Assembly: GCA_027475525.1 (NCBI GenBank)
Contig: JAMWFC010000052.1
Span: 124,001 to 188,000, forward strand
Origin: Macrolepiota albuminosa
Taxonomy: Eukaryota; Basidiomycota; Agaricomycetes; Agaricales; Agaricaceae
DNA length: 64,000 bases
Direction: 5' to 3'
The notes under the pieces are model-generated. The model searched no databases and was not told where the DNA came from. It was given only the letters and a program-made list of their open reading frames with translations. Shown piece after piece: positions 54,568-64,000 of the stretch; position 1 is the stretch's first letter; every line of letters starts with the position of its first letter. Both the position numbers and the translations under genes were made by a program.

Positions 54568-57500
54568 TTACAGATAAGCACGGCGTTTGACCCCGCGGAT
54601 TGCCTCCCTGACGACGCGAAGCCAGTCCATGACTTTTTCCATTTCGTCCCAGGATGCAACGACACTTGTTTCGACTTTGCGTTGAATCAAGCGACGCAGA
54701 ACCCGCGTGTCATCATCGTCATTTCCCATCAAGGTGGGTGCCAATGAACAGGCAGAATTTTCAGAGTTGAAAGAGGAAAAGGACGCTATGCTGGGTCGAA
54801 GAGTGAGAAGATTATATCCTAGAGCTCCAGGTGTCCCTTGGTTCTCCTGGACAGAAGCTTTGTTCTTGGATTCACGCATTTGTACAAGCATCGCTTCACG
54901 TTTCTGCAATCCAGTTAAGTAAACCAAAGTGTAGGACCAGTCCATGACGTGAAACATACTTTGATGGCTCTTTTCGCAACACGTTCGGCCCTTGAGATGG
55001 CTTGATTGGCGTTTTGGAGAAATTGTTCCGCCTGAATACTCGTCAATTGGTATATCTTGACCAATGAAAAACAACATACTGAGAGTAAGCACTGGTTGAT
55101 CGCACGAAGGTCACGACTAGAGGCATTGAGCACTGCCTTGCAAGTCTTCAGCGCGGCCTCAATCCTTGTATCAAAGGCAAAGTCCTCCTCGACGCACAGG
55201 GAGTCTTCCTCCAACAAATCTCCCATCGGTCGTACTTGCCGGCCCACAGCACAGTTCACTTCATCAATGTCATGGACTATCTGAAGCTTGAGAGACGAAG
55301 GCTTTTCATTGGTCATGATGCGCTTGAACCAGTTCCGAAGCTTCCCCTTCCTTGGCAGGGAGGACTCTCGCAGTGTCGCCTTGCGGTCCGCCTTTTCGAG
55401 TTCGTGGATCTTGTCTTCCAACTTACGATGTTTTTTCTCCAGCTGTCTCAATTTTGTGTCCATGCCGGGACTAGCAAAGTCGTTCCATTCGGCACCAGCT
55501 GCCTCCATTTTGAGTCGAAGTTCGACAAGTTCACGGTCTACCGCCATGAACTCGAAAAGGTGATCGCTATAGGGCGAATACGAGGCATCAGGGGAGAGTA
55601 AACTGTTGAGCCATTCAGGCCAAGCAGCCCCGTATGCAGAGGGGTGGGAAGATAGAAGTGCATCGAGAAGAATTGTTTGTGTAGCGACAGAAACGTGGTT
55701 CTCATCGACCTGAGTGGGCCTGGCTAGCGAAGTTGAAGACGCGCTTCGACTTGCGTCGTGGAACATAGTGGCCTGAGAGTCTTCTGAGTCCCTCGCCCTT
55801 CTACGTTGATAAGAATCGAAGCCCTTGTCACCAAGCTTGCTGACAGCAGCCAGTGTGACTCGATGCAAGAGTTTCTGGACTAGGCCGGAGCTGGATCGTA
55901 AGCGCTCAAGTTCGTTGGTGGCTTCATCGACACGGCAACGGAAGTGGCGAATAATACCTTGGTGGAGTTGAGTAGCTTCTGCGAGTAGATTGCTGAGATT
56001 GCTGAGGGTGATCGGATCATTGGGATGTTTGATGGCAGGAGAGCATAGACGGAGATTAAAAAGAAGTTGTTGCGTCGATTCCTCGATATCAAGGTCAACA
56101 GGAGCGCAGAGAGAGCTAGAATCATCAGACGTGGCAATTCGTGATTCCGAAAACGAGACTAGTGAAACAAAAGACGCCAGAGCGCGAATGGTCTGCATGG
56201 AGAGGGCGGACACTGAGCGGAGCCTCTCTACATTTTCGCCAAACGCGACACGGAACTCTGGTTTGGAAACCTCCAATGCGGTCAGGCTATGCCAGAAAGG
56301 GTGAGCAGACAGTAGTAAGAAAGGGATAAGACTCACCCTCTAGAATTGCGCAGCTCTCGAACAGAGCCCGTAGAGTCAAGTTCAAGGAGGATCATCAATA
56401 ATTCAATACAATTGCCATGCTCCGCGGCAATGTGAATACACGTTTCGTCATTTATATCTCGAGCGGACAGGGGCGCACGAAGGTCGCGAACAAGATGTAC
56501 AGTGAAATGACACAAAGAGATAGCATGATCAGGGTGTTCAGGGGAGAGACACGCGGATTTTGCGAGGATATGGAGGAGTGTGTAGTGTTCTTTGGTCGTG
56601 AAGAGGGCGATCTCAGCGCCAGCACAGTACAAGGCATCAAGAATATCAATACAAGGAAGCTTCGCGGCGGCACAATAATGAATAGGGCTCCAACCGGCGG
56701 CATCTGGGTGGTTTACAAGGATAGGAGTAGACATGGGATACAATGCGGGAGGAGATGAGGCGGGAAGAGCAGGAGAGAATAGCAATGAGCGAAGAAATGG
56801 TACATCTGGCAAGGAAATCGAAGAAATGAGCGTGTTAGTGAGTCTGGAGGTTCCTTCGCTGGTGAAGATCGAGAGAGGCGGTGGCTCAAGGCTGTCGGAT
56901 GGCATAGCAGAAAACGCGAGATCAAGGAGGTCCTCGGAACTCGGGAAAAGCTTGCTTCGATCCGCGGACTGTCCTCGTCATTTAATAACAAGGATGCACA
57001 TAGTTGACAGCTGGACGTACTTGGCCTTCTCGCCATCGATGGCGACGCAAGATGGTTTCAAAAAGCCAAAGAATCTGAGGATGATCAAGGGCGAATTGCA
57101 CTGGCGTCCGGTGATTGCAGTCGCGAAAATCAGGCCGCGCGCCGTGAGATAGCTTCAGTCGGGTCAAAAGTCCGGTCAATAGGTGAGATAAGAAGGACGA
57201 AAGAACGTACCAGAAGTTGTGCCACACGCAGACCACCATCCCGAGCAGCATCTAAGAAAGCAAACACGTCAAAAACACGTCAACGTCACGTCGGCGACGA
57301 CGACGAAGATCAAGCCTTACACATGAGAGCCGTAGCCCCTTGAGTATCCGTTCCATCGACGGAAACACTGTCGGAACTTTCTTCCAGTAGTATTCGTACA
57401 GCGTGTTCCATATTGAGCCAAGCAGCCATGCCAAGAGGAATCACGCCGTTCATCGAACTCTGTGGTGCATTGAGGGTGAAAAGGGAAATTCTGGGGTCGC

Positions 57501-57795
57501 TAAGCAGTCGTCGAATCGTGTTTAATCGTCTAGGAGTCATTATGGACGCGTTTGACGCGTCGATTTCCTGCCAGCTGGTACAGAGAAGGTCATTGGCACC
57601 GGTACCTCACTAGCAGCAGAGTAAAAAGACTCACTGTTCCCCAGCCACTGCACACATGAGGGCGGTCCTTCCCGCAGAGTCGAGGGCGTTAATATCCGCA
57701 CCAAGGCCAAGAGCGCGATCAACGCCCTCGTCGTCGCCCGCCGTGGCGAAGGTGTGCAAGCCAAAGTGGTCAAACGAAAATTGAGAACGTTCCAT
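54568..57795 (-). CDS. Ankyrin-repeat and coiled-coil protein
   Basis: Exons read in order from MERSQFSFDHFGLHTFATAG at 57795 to the stop at 54568. The N-terminal half carries ankyrin-type units: GADINALDSAGRTALMCAV, NGVIPLGMAAWLNMEHAVRI, GARPDFRDCNHRTPVQFAL, DAAGWSPIHYCAAAKLPCI, and DINDETCIHIAAEHGNCIEL. The C-terminal half (56336 to 54568) is helical, with a strong coiled coil (TKLRQLEKKHRKLEDKIHEL) followed by a basic segment RKGKLRNWFKRI. Introns are short; one at about 55077-55030 is 48 nt and in frame. The full domain combination is not one I can name. It may be a scaffold, with no enzyme motif seen. Confidence 0.7.
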
Positions 57796-59616
57796 AGCGC
57801 GTGTAGTAAGGAGTGGGTCGTGAGAGTGCCAGCAAAAAGTAAGTGATAATGAGAGTGAGAGTGAGAATGGAAGCGTGCGTGGAATACAGTGGAGTCGTTG
57901 AATGCCGAGAGAGAAGTAGAGAAAGTTACCAGCGAGGCCAAGAAAAGACGTGAACCCTTTGTGTGTTTCTTTTTCGTCAACAAGACCGCTACTCGAGAAT
58001 TTGTTTTGGAAAAAGCTGGAAAGACGCAGGAGAAGTTGAAATAAGTAGTTGTTGAATGAGGACCCACTCTCGCACGGGCTAAGAAGCAACGAGGTCTCAA
58101 TAGCGCATCAGAAAAAATGCTTACAGGACCCTGGATATTGACTCTTTTGGATAATCGCATAAAGCCCTGGTTAATGACTATAACGCCGATTGTCGTAAGC
58201 GAGCAACCACGAGGCCGACGTTTATTCCCAAGTGGTTTCCCCGCGCGCCCTCTTAGTCGCACATGACAAAGTTGGGGCCCGGGGCTCTCTGTCCATGCCA
58301 GCCACATGTATGTAGTCATGGACAAGTGTTGCAGAACAAAGGTTCCAACATGATTTTTTTTTACTGTGCTTAACGGCAGCAGTCATGGATCAGGGGTCGT
58401 AAACCGTCAAGATACATATTGCTTGATGAACATTTCTGACGGCTCGACGCCTCGAGGCACTGGCATAAGAGGAAAGAACAAAAAAACTTTGTCGAATATG
58501 GAAAGTTCAAGGGTTCCCTGTGGGGAAACGATGACGGTATATAGTATTCAGGTGGATCAGTGTCTTAATGGATAAGAAGAGAACTTTTTCATCTGCATAT
58601 TATCGTAAAAATGTGAGATCTACATCGTGTGTCCCTCCGAAAATGAACCATTCATCCCGCTCTTCAGGTTCAGAAAACTCTGCTATGCAAAGCTTCTCAG
58701 CACATTAAGGTACATTGAACAGCCTCCCATTCGGCTCATCTCAAAACTTGGGTCAATTAAAACAAACTCAAGCTATGCTCACTCGTACATAACTTTCCTG
58801 TTCGCTTTATCGATCGATTCGCGGACCTTAATTCTGAGGCGTCCTATCGATAGCCGCCCATAACGGTCTAAGACATCCATGAACTTTGCATGGGAAATTC
58901 ATCCCAATTTCTTGCATGTTCCAGTAACCTAGTGAGACCAGTGGACATTCTATAATGCTTTCGAAAAGATGTGTTCAGTATCTCTTCGCTTCCAAAGGGC
59001 TCGTAAATCTGCTTCACCAGCCAGAGAAAAAGTTCGACAAGAATTGACAAGAAACGCCGTCTTTCTAAGCAATGTTCTCATTTTCGCCGCTTCGTTTATA
59101 AGTATATAATAAATAGATATCCCGTCGAATTTCTACTAGATATAGCTAATACTTCCGGAGCCCACACGTCGGGGCACCCCTCGCGGCTTCCATAATGATG
59201 TGCCACAATCGAATTGATTGTCCACACTTCAGATTAGAAAAGATGGACAACTTGTGGACGAATAGCAGTGGAGCGCAATACGGAGATGGGAATGCATGCT
59301 GGGATCATATAGGAATTCTGTTGTATGTCGGTATGTATGTACGATTTACATTAAAATGTCATTGAGAAGGGCCCAGGAAAGCCAGTGAGAGTAGTATCGC
59401 GATACAGACATGGATCCTGTGCGTTAACAAAATAAATGATGCTGGTGATGGTGATGCTGGGAGAGTACTAATAGGAAACAGATAGAAAAAAACCATATGT
59501 AACGTAAAATATTAAGAAGAAAACGGTCGACGAGGAACGCGACATCACATAGACGTAGCGCACTGTCATTGAATATTCCTCATGTTTAGAAACGGATCAC
59601 TGATAATGCAAAGTGT
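57796..59616. other. Intergenic region between the ankyrin gene and MEX67
   Basis: No supported gene. Small frames at 58366-58575 (plus) and 59050-58868 (minus) have no recognisable content. The part next to 57795 is the ankyrin gene promoter. Confidence 0.4.
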
Positions 59617-62040
59617 CTAAAGGAAAGCATCCCTCGACAAAGTGGCCTGCAGATGTTGCGTGTAGCTCAGATACCCGGCAAGCAAAAAGTAGAAATAAAT
59701 ACCTTGACTTGCTCAAAATTGGCAATGGCGCGATTCAAATCCCACCCATTTCCCGTCAGACAATCAATCGCGAATCGCACGTTGAGCCGTGTTTTCTGGC
59801 ACACCTGTATTACTAGATTTCGTTGTGGTTCAGGCTGCATAGACATAAGCCATCAAAACATTCAATGATGACATAAGCGACATACCATGGCAGCTAGCGC
59901 AGCTTGGGATTGTTGATCAAACGTGAGCTGAAGCGCGGAAGAGGATGCCGCGTTCTGGGCTTGTTGTTCTTCTCGCGAGAGGGCTTGAACCAGAAGAGGG
60001 CCAGGCTTCCACGCTTCATGGCTGGAATACACGCGAACTGTCCATTGGTCGGAAACTATAACAACATCCCATCCATTTGATTTGGCACTAATAACAAGAA
60101 GCAGGAAACACACAAACGGTAAGCGGCATCAGCGGCATCATCAGAACAATACAATAACAAGACATACCGAGAACCTTCTGATGCTGGCATCAATACAAAT
60201 GACCGGTCAAATGACCGTAAACCCTTCGCTCCGACTGCCGAATATGTAAGATGATCAGCTAGGTCACGCAAACTATGATGATATATCGTACCCTCTGTAA
60301 ACTGTCCATGGACAGTCAGAAGTAAGCCTGTGCCTTGTCCGAGGAGGACGGGGAAGGAGTCGAGACAAAACTTCTCTGGGGGGCCTGTGATATCGTGTTT
60401 GGTGGCGGGGAGGGCAACTAAAGCCTTGACGGTATCCTCAGCGCCGACATGAAGGCTGCTGAGGGCACGATCGAAGTCAGTGCCGACACGTTGAAGGTTT
60501 CGCGAACCGCCGGCAAGCCAATCTGACCAATTGAGCTTTTTCTGGTTGGGCAAAGAAGTGTGGAACCCTTGCACACGAGCACGCGCGGCGATAGTAGTGT
60601 TTGCGGAGAAGGAGAAAGTTGCGTTGGGATCATATGCATCAAGGAGGAGACTTCGCTGTGTATCTATCGCGTTGAAAAAACTGATGCGAATCAGTCGGGG
60701 AAAAGTCAAATAAGCACTGGAGCCGGATTGCTCACCGAACCAGAAAGTTTGAGACGATACCGCCGTCGACACCCGTAATGAATGAAGGGCCCATCTCGAC
60801 AGGAAAGGTTGATGCTGAGGGTTTTGTTGCCGTTGTTACTGGTGCTGTCGAAGGCCCTGGACCATCAAAGGCTATTTGAGCAATAGCCACTTGATCAAGA
60901 ACCTCTAATGAGGTGAAACGAGAAGTGATATCTCTGAATAACAAACATGAAGAGATCTGTCGTAATCAGCCCTGAACAACATACCTTCGATACTTCTCGT
61001 TGAGGTCAGCGCCCGCATTGTTAACCTGCACAGGGTTCCCTGTCAAAACTAGTTCCTTCAAATTCAGTAATCTCCCTCTTCGCGAAGCCAGATAGTCAAG
61101 CTCCTTCATCGTACGAATATTGTTGTTTTGCAGAGAAAGATTGACGAGGTCGGGAAGATAATGACTCAGGAGTTGCAAATGCATGCCCTGAAGTTTATTG
61201 TTACTAAGGGAAAGCGTTTTGACCTAAAAGGATATTAGAGCGGTGAACAGGGCCCGATAAGGATGCGCAGACCTTAGGTGTGAGCTCCTTCGCGAGTTTG
61301 AAAATGACAGCTGCATCTTTGACACCACCACCGTATCCAGGAGGTGTAAGGTTATTCTTCTTTAAGATTTCTTCATCATTTAAAGACTGCAGACAATGCG
61401 GTCAGGAACTCGGCGTGCGAAACAATGGCCAAAGGAACGGTGAACGTAAACGAGGTTGGCGTCGAAATCGAAAGAGAAGAAGGATAGATAACGCGCCGCC
61501 CTGTGATATTCGACCGGTCAGAAGGCCCTATGAGAATCTTACCTCGAGATTGAGAAACTGGTTTTCAGGATTCCACCGCTTCCGTACTACCTCCCGCCAC
61601 ACTTCGACAGGTTTCGTTCTTATCCGCACACGTGAAGTGCCGAGAGGTCCCCCAGCGACAGCGCGAGACGTTCTCATACCAGCACCGCGGATGGTGAGGG
61701 GTTCCGAAGGGCCTGCGTGCATTGCGGCTTTCTGTAAACCAGTTAGAGTCTTCGTAACAAAGAAGCCAACGAAGCGGTTCGCCATAGGTGCGCTGACAGT
61801 TCGCAACGAAGCTAGGAAACTCACCAGACGTGGGGTCCTCAGCTCCTTGATGTCAATGACACGAGGGCGATGGCTGCGAATCTTGGAAGAGGCCTTGCGA
61901 CCGCCTGGCTTATCAGTAGCGTCCCGCATTGTGGTGTCGCGGTCAGTGCCGATGAGCCCGGCGTTGCGAAGGGCATTGGTGGCAATGGCTCTCGAGCCTG
62001 GGGCGGGGGTTGGGCTCGAGAACATGGTCGTTGTGGTCAA
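59617..62040 (-). CDS. MEX67: mRNA export receptor Mex67/NXF1 family
   Basis: Begins [20 protein letters not shown] at 62040; an internal Met five residues on is an alternative. Domains in order: a basic N-terminal region; leucine-rich repeats ([41 protein letters not shown]); an NTF2-like domain (KYRR, then [14 protein letters not shown], then [17 protein letters not shown] and the region to [19 protein letters not shown]); and a C-terminal UBA/TAP-C domain ([20 protein letters not shown]). A tiny last exon encodes ATLSRDAFL and the stop at 59617. About ten short introns. Mex67, with Mtr2, carries mRNPs through nuclear pores. It looks intact. Confidence 0.85.
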
Positions 62041-62198
62041 GTTTGGTTGGCCAACCTGTGCACCGAGTCAAAAAGGCCAATCAGCTTTTCCCACGCTCCT
62101 CTTGGATCCGGAATTGGTTGTCACGGAACTAGTTGTTCTCCTTTATTGTTTTCTTGTTTTATGAATATTCTACAAGGTCGTAGCTACGCCTCACCGAC

Positions 62199-63869
62199 TC
62201 AATTCTCATTACTCGCGTCATAGGCATCTTCGGGGAATAAGCAAGGTCCTTGAAAAACTCCGTCAATCTCATTTGGCAGCATGGAACTCTCAAATTCAAA
62301 AGTCTTTGTGCCTGGTGAAGACGAGGGACCCAAATCTCCATGAGAATAGCTAGTAAGGTTCGAGTTCTTTTTCTGATCCTGGTTTCTTGCCGCCAGAAGC
62401 ATCCGGAATGGCGATTGCGTCTCTGCAGCGCCTCTTGGTGATGGGGTGCGTAAAGCCAGAGAGGATTGAGATCGTGAACTAGACGATCGGAGCGGTACTA
62501 AGGAGCCAGAAACCTGTGATGAACCCAAGCTGTAGTTATTAACCGACGAGGTAGATTTTCTTTTCGACTCGAGCAGAATCCGAAATGGGGACTGAGACTC
62601 CCAGACAGGCGATGGCGTTCTCACAGGTCCAGGCAGGGAATTCGCATGCAGAAGAACCTTAAAATCAATATCCGTGGTCGCTGTTCGTGTGTCGTGTGCT
62701 TGTTTTTCCTGTTCTTCCTGGATAGTGAATAACGATGGAGAGTTTTGCTGCGAGGCACATCTCGATTCCTGGGCATCGCTGGTTGGGTCTTCATCGAGGT
62801 CGACGTCTAATTCGTCCTCAGCGACCGAGAAATACGGAAAACCTTGCTGCATGGCACTCTTATCCGAATTCTGACCGTCGCGCGGTACATATCCGTTCAA
62901 GCTTGAGTTCTTGTCTTCGGTTTCAGACAATGACTGGATGATCCTAGAAAACGGTATATCTTGTTCCTCAGAGGCTCCGTCCAATATGCGATCATCCGGT
63001 CGTACAGGTGACAGCCCAAGTATGACGCCGATTGTGTGCCATGGGTCCTGGTGTTCGTACAGATTGTTCTCGGCAAAACGTGGACATCGTCTAGGAGACA
63101 CATTGAAAGTAGATATCCCGTCCCCATGATCGTCCTCAGGAGGTAACGCAACGACGCTTTGAGTCAAAGATTGTTCCCATGCGCCTTGAGGCAAGGGACT
63201 CTGATGATTACTCTCGAGGTCAAGGCCGGAGTCATCCCAATCTTGATCCTCAAAGTCCATAATAGTACCGGTAGCAAAAGTGCCCACGATATCCGAGGAT
63301 GATGTCTGTTCGGATGACGGTGGCAGCGAGGACATACCTAAACCAACTCCCTCTAAATGGTTAGAACGAGGCACTGGCGACATCGATTTAGATAGCTGAA
63401 GGTGATCTAGAAGTTCGTCGTCTTTTGAAGTACGAGGATACGTTATGGCGGTGTCGATACCTTTTGGTGCGGTATACAGTCCATCACACGTATTTTTGGT
63501 ATTCGAACTATGCCTATTGCCTTTTATCCCTGTACCTAGGTTGCTGGTTAATTGTACAGACGGACTAGACGGCGTCAGCTGTGAATGGAATAATTGCACT
63601 TCGTCGTTTGATGGTGATATCGTCTTCTGTGGCAATAGGAATAGAAGCTGCTTCGAAACCCATGAATACAAACAGCATATACGTACCTTTCTCTTACGGT
63701 CGCTCCTCTCATAGCCACTATTATCCTCTTCTACCCTGAGTCGCTTGGACGCGTGACCGGTGCCAGAAAGCCCAGCAAGATCAGGCAAAGTCAGAATCCG
63801 ATTAAGAGCCGCTCTCAAGAACATGGCTGTAGAGATCATCCCGTCATTAAATCCATTCATTTGAGCCAA
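62199..63869 (-). CDS. Hypothetical Ser/Pro-rich disordered protein
   Basis: Starts MAQMNGFNDGMISTAMFLRA at 63869. The frame is open throughout, but it contains a 60-nt in-frame GTACGT...CCACAG intron (about 63687-63628). Removing it deletes an odd hydrophobic stretch (ICCLYSWVSKQLLFLL) and leaves about 536 residues. The N-terminus has a basic RKRK patch and KRLRVEE, possibly nuclear. The rest is low-complexity Ser/Pro/Asp. A motif QSPFR(I/M)LL occurs twice near the C-terminus, each time preceded by RTPSP. Family not recognised. Its 3' end is about 160 bp from the MEX67 start, same strand. Confidence 0.6.
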   Translation of the reverse strand: MAQMNGFNDGMISTAMFLRAALNRILTLPDLAGLSGTGHASKRLRVEEDNSGYERSDRKRKVRICCLYSWVSKQLLFLLPQKTISPSNDEVQLFHSQLTPSSPSVQLTSNLGTGIKGNRHSSNTKNTCDGLYTAPKGIDTAITYPRTSKDDELLDHLQLSKSMSPVPRSNHLEGVGLGMSSLPPSSEQTSSSDIVGTFATGTIMDFEDQDWDDSGLDLESNHQSPLPQGAWEQSLTQSVVALPPEDDHGDGISTFNVSPRRCPRFAENNLYEHQDPWHTIGVILGLSPVRPDDRILDGASEEQDIPFSRIIQSLSETEDKNSSLNGYVPRDGQNSDKSAMQQGFPYFSVAEDELDVDLDEDPTSDAQESRCASQQNSPSLFTIQEEQEKQAHDTRTATTDIDFKVLLHANSLPGPVRTPSPVWESQSPFRILLESKRKSTSSVNNYSLGSSQVSGSLVPLRSSSSRSQSSLALRTPSPRGAAETQSPFRMLLAARNQDQKKNSNLTSYSHGDLGPSSSPGTKTFEFESSMLPNEIDGVFQGPCLFPEDAYDASNEN

Positions 63870-64000
63870 AGAGATAAACTAGATGATATTATCGCAATAC
63901 GCGTCGGGACCTCAAAAGATTGAAACCAGAAGAACAATCCCCGAACGAGAAACGCACGTTCTTTTGTATCAAGCACATCAAGCACGCGCGACCTTGTGTT
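63870..64000. promoter_or_regulatory. Upstream region of the disordered-protein gene
   Basis: The last 131 bases of the window, directly upstream of the start at 63869. No gene; no specific element recognised. Confidence 0.3.

Noticed and set aside
58366..58575. Possible small gene between the ankyrin and MEX67 genes
   Set aside because: Short frame without recognisable content or splice signals; probably chance.

Overview
The window looks like a chromosome segment from a filamentous basidiomycete, probably an Agaricomycete. The reasons are many short GT-AG introns (about 45-65 nt), fungal-type gene families (vacuolar-type calcium P-type ATPase, GH17 cell-wall glucanase, DUF4112, DHA1-type MFS, HOPS subunit VPS39, Mex67), and Ty3/gypsy and Ngaro-type retroelements of kinds common in mushrooms. 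No bacterial gene organisation is seen. Identifications are by reading motifs; no database search was run.

Layout. (1) 1-7.7 kb: a calcium-ATPase-like gene on the minus strand (991-5250), then a deleted ATPase remnant (5724-7224) and a frameshifted GH17 fragment (7336-7733). (2) 7.9-9.8 kb: an unrecognised plus-strand gene. (3) 9.9-15.86 kb: decayed LTR retroelement sequence. (4) 15.86-19.46 kb: an inverted, 5'-truncated copy of the ATPase followed by an intact GH17 gene. (5) 20.2-21.0 kb: a DUF4112 gene. (6) 23.3-28.4 kb: two MFS transporter genes. (7) 28.7-46.6 kb: a transposon cluster with inverted-repeat sequence, a decayed alpha-kinase-like gene, a gypsy LTR plus gag, a Tc1/mariner remnant and an apparently complete Ngaro/PAT-like tyrosine-recombinase retrotransposon (39270-45296). 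(8) 46.7-48.5 kb: a third MFS gene, a duplicate of the second. (9) 50.2-64 kb: ordinary housekeeping territory with VPS39, an ankyrin/coiled-coil gene, MEX67 and a disordered protein.

Two observations stand out. First, the ATPase at 991-5250 is open through all exons, yet its phosphorylation motif DKTGT reads AVTGT and its hinge motif TGDGxND reads TSNGSVL. It looks like a pseudo-enzyme derived from a Ca2+ pump. Second, six separate perfect tandem duplications in the window all have a period of exactly 77 bp, in unrelated sequence contexts. That is best explained as a k-mer-length assembly artefact (k=77), and it creates false frameshifts and a false extra exon in genes here. A third observation is a 36+22 bp segment (30378-30496) that recurs 132 bp downstream with a 61-bp GT-AG intervening sequence precisely removed.

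The transposon regions are strongly CpG-poor beside CpG-normal neighbours, with in-frame TGA codons where CGA (Arg) would be expected, as in methylation-linked deamination. The Ngaro-like element and the gypsy LTR/gag block are CpG-normal and so look younger.
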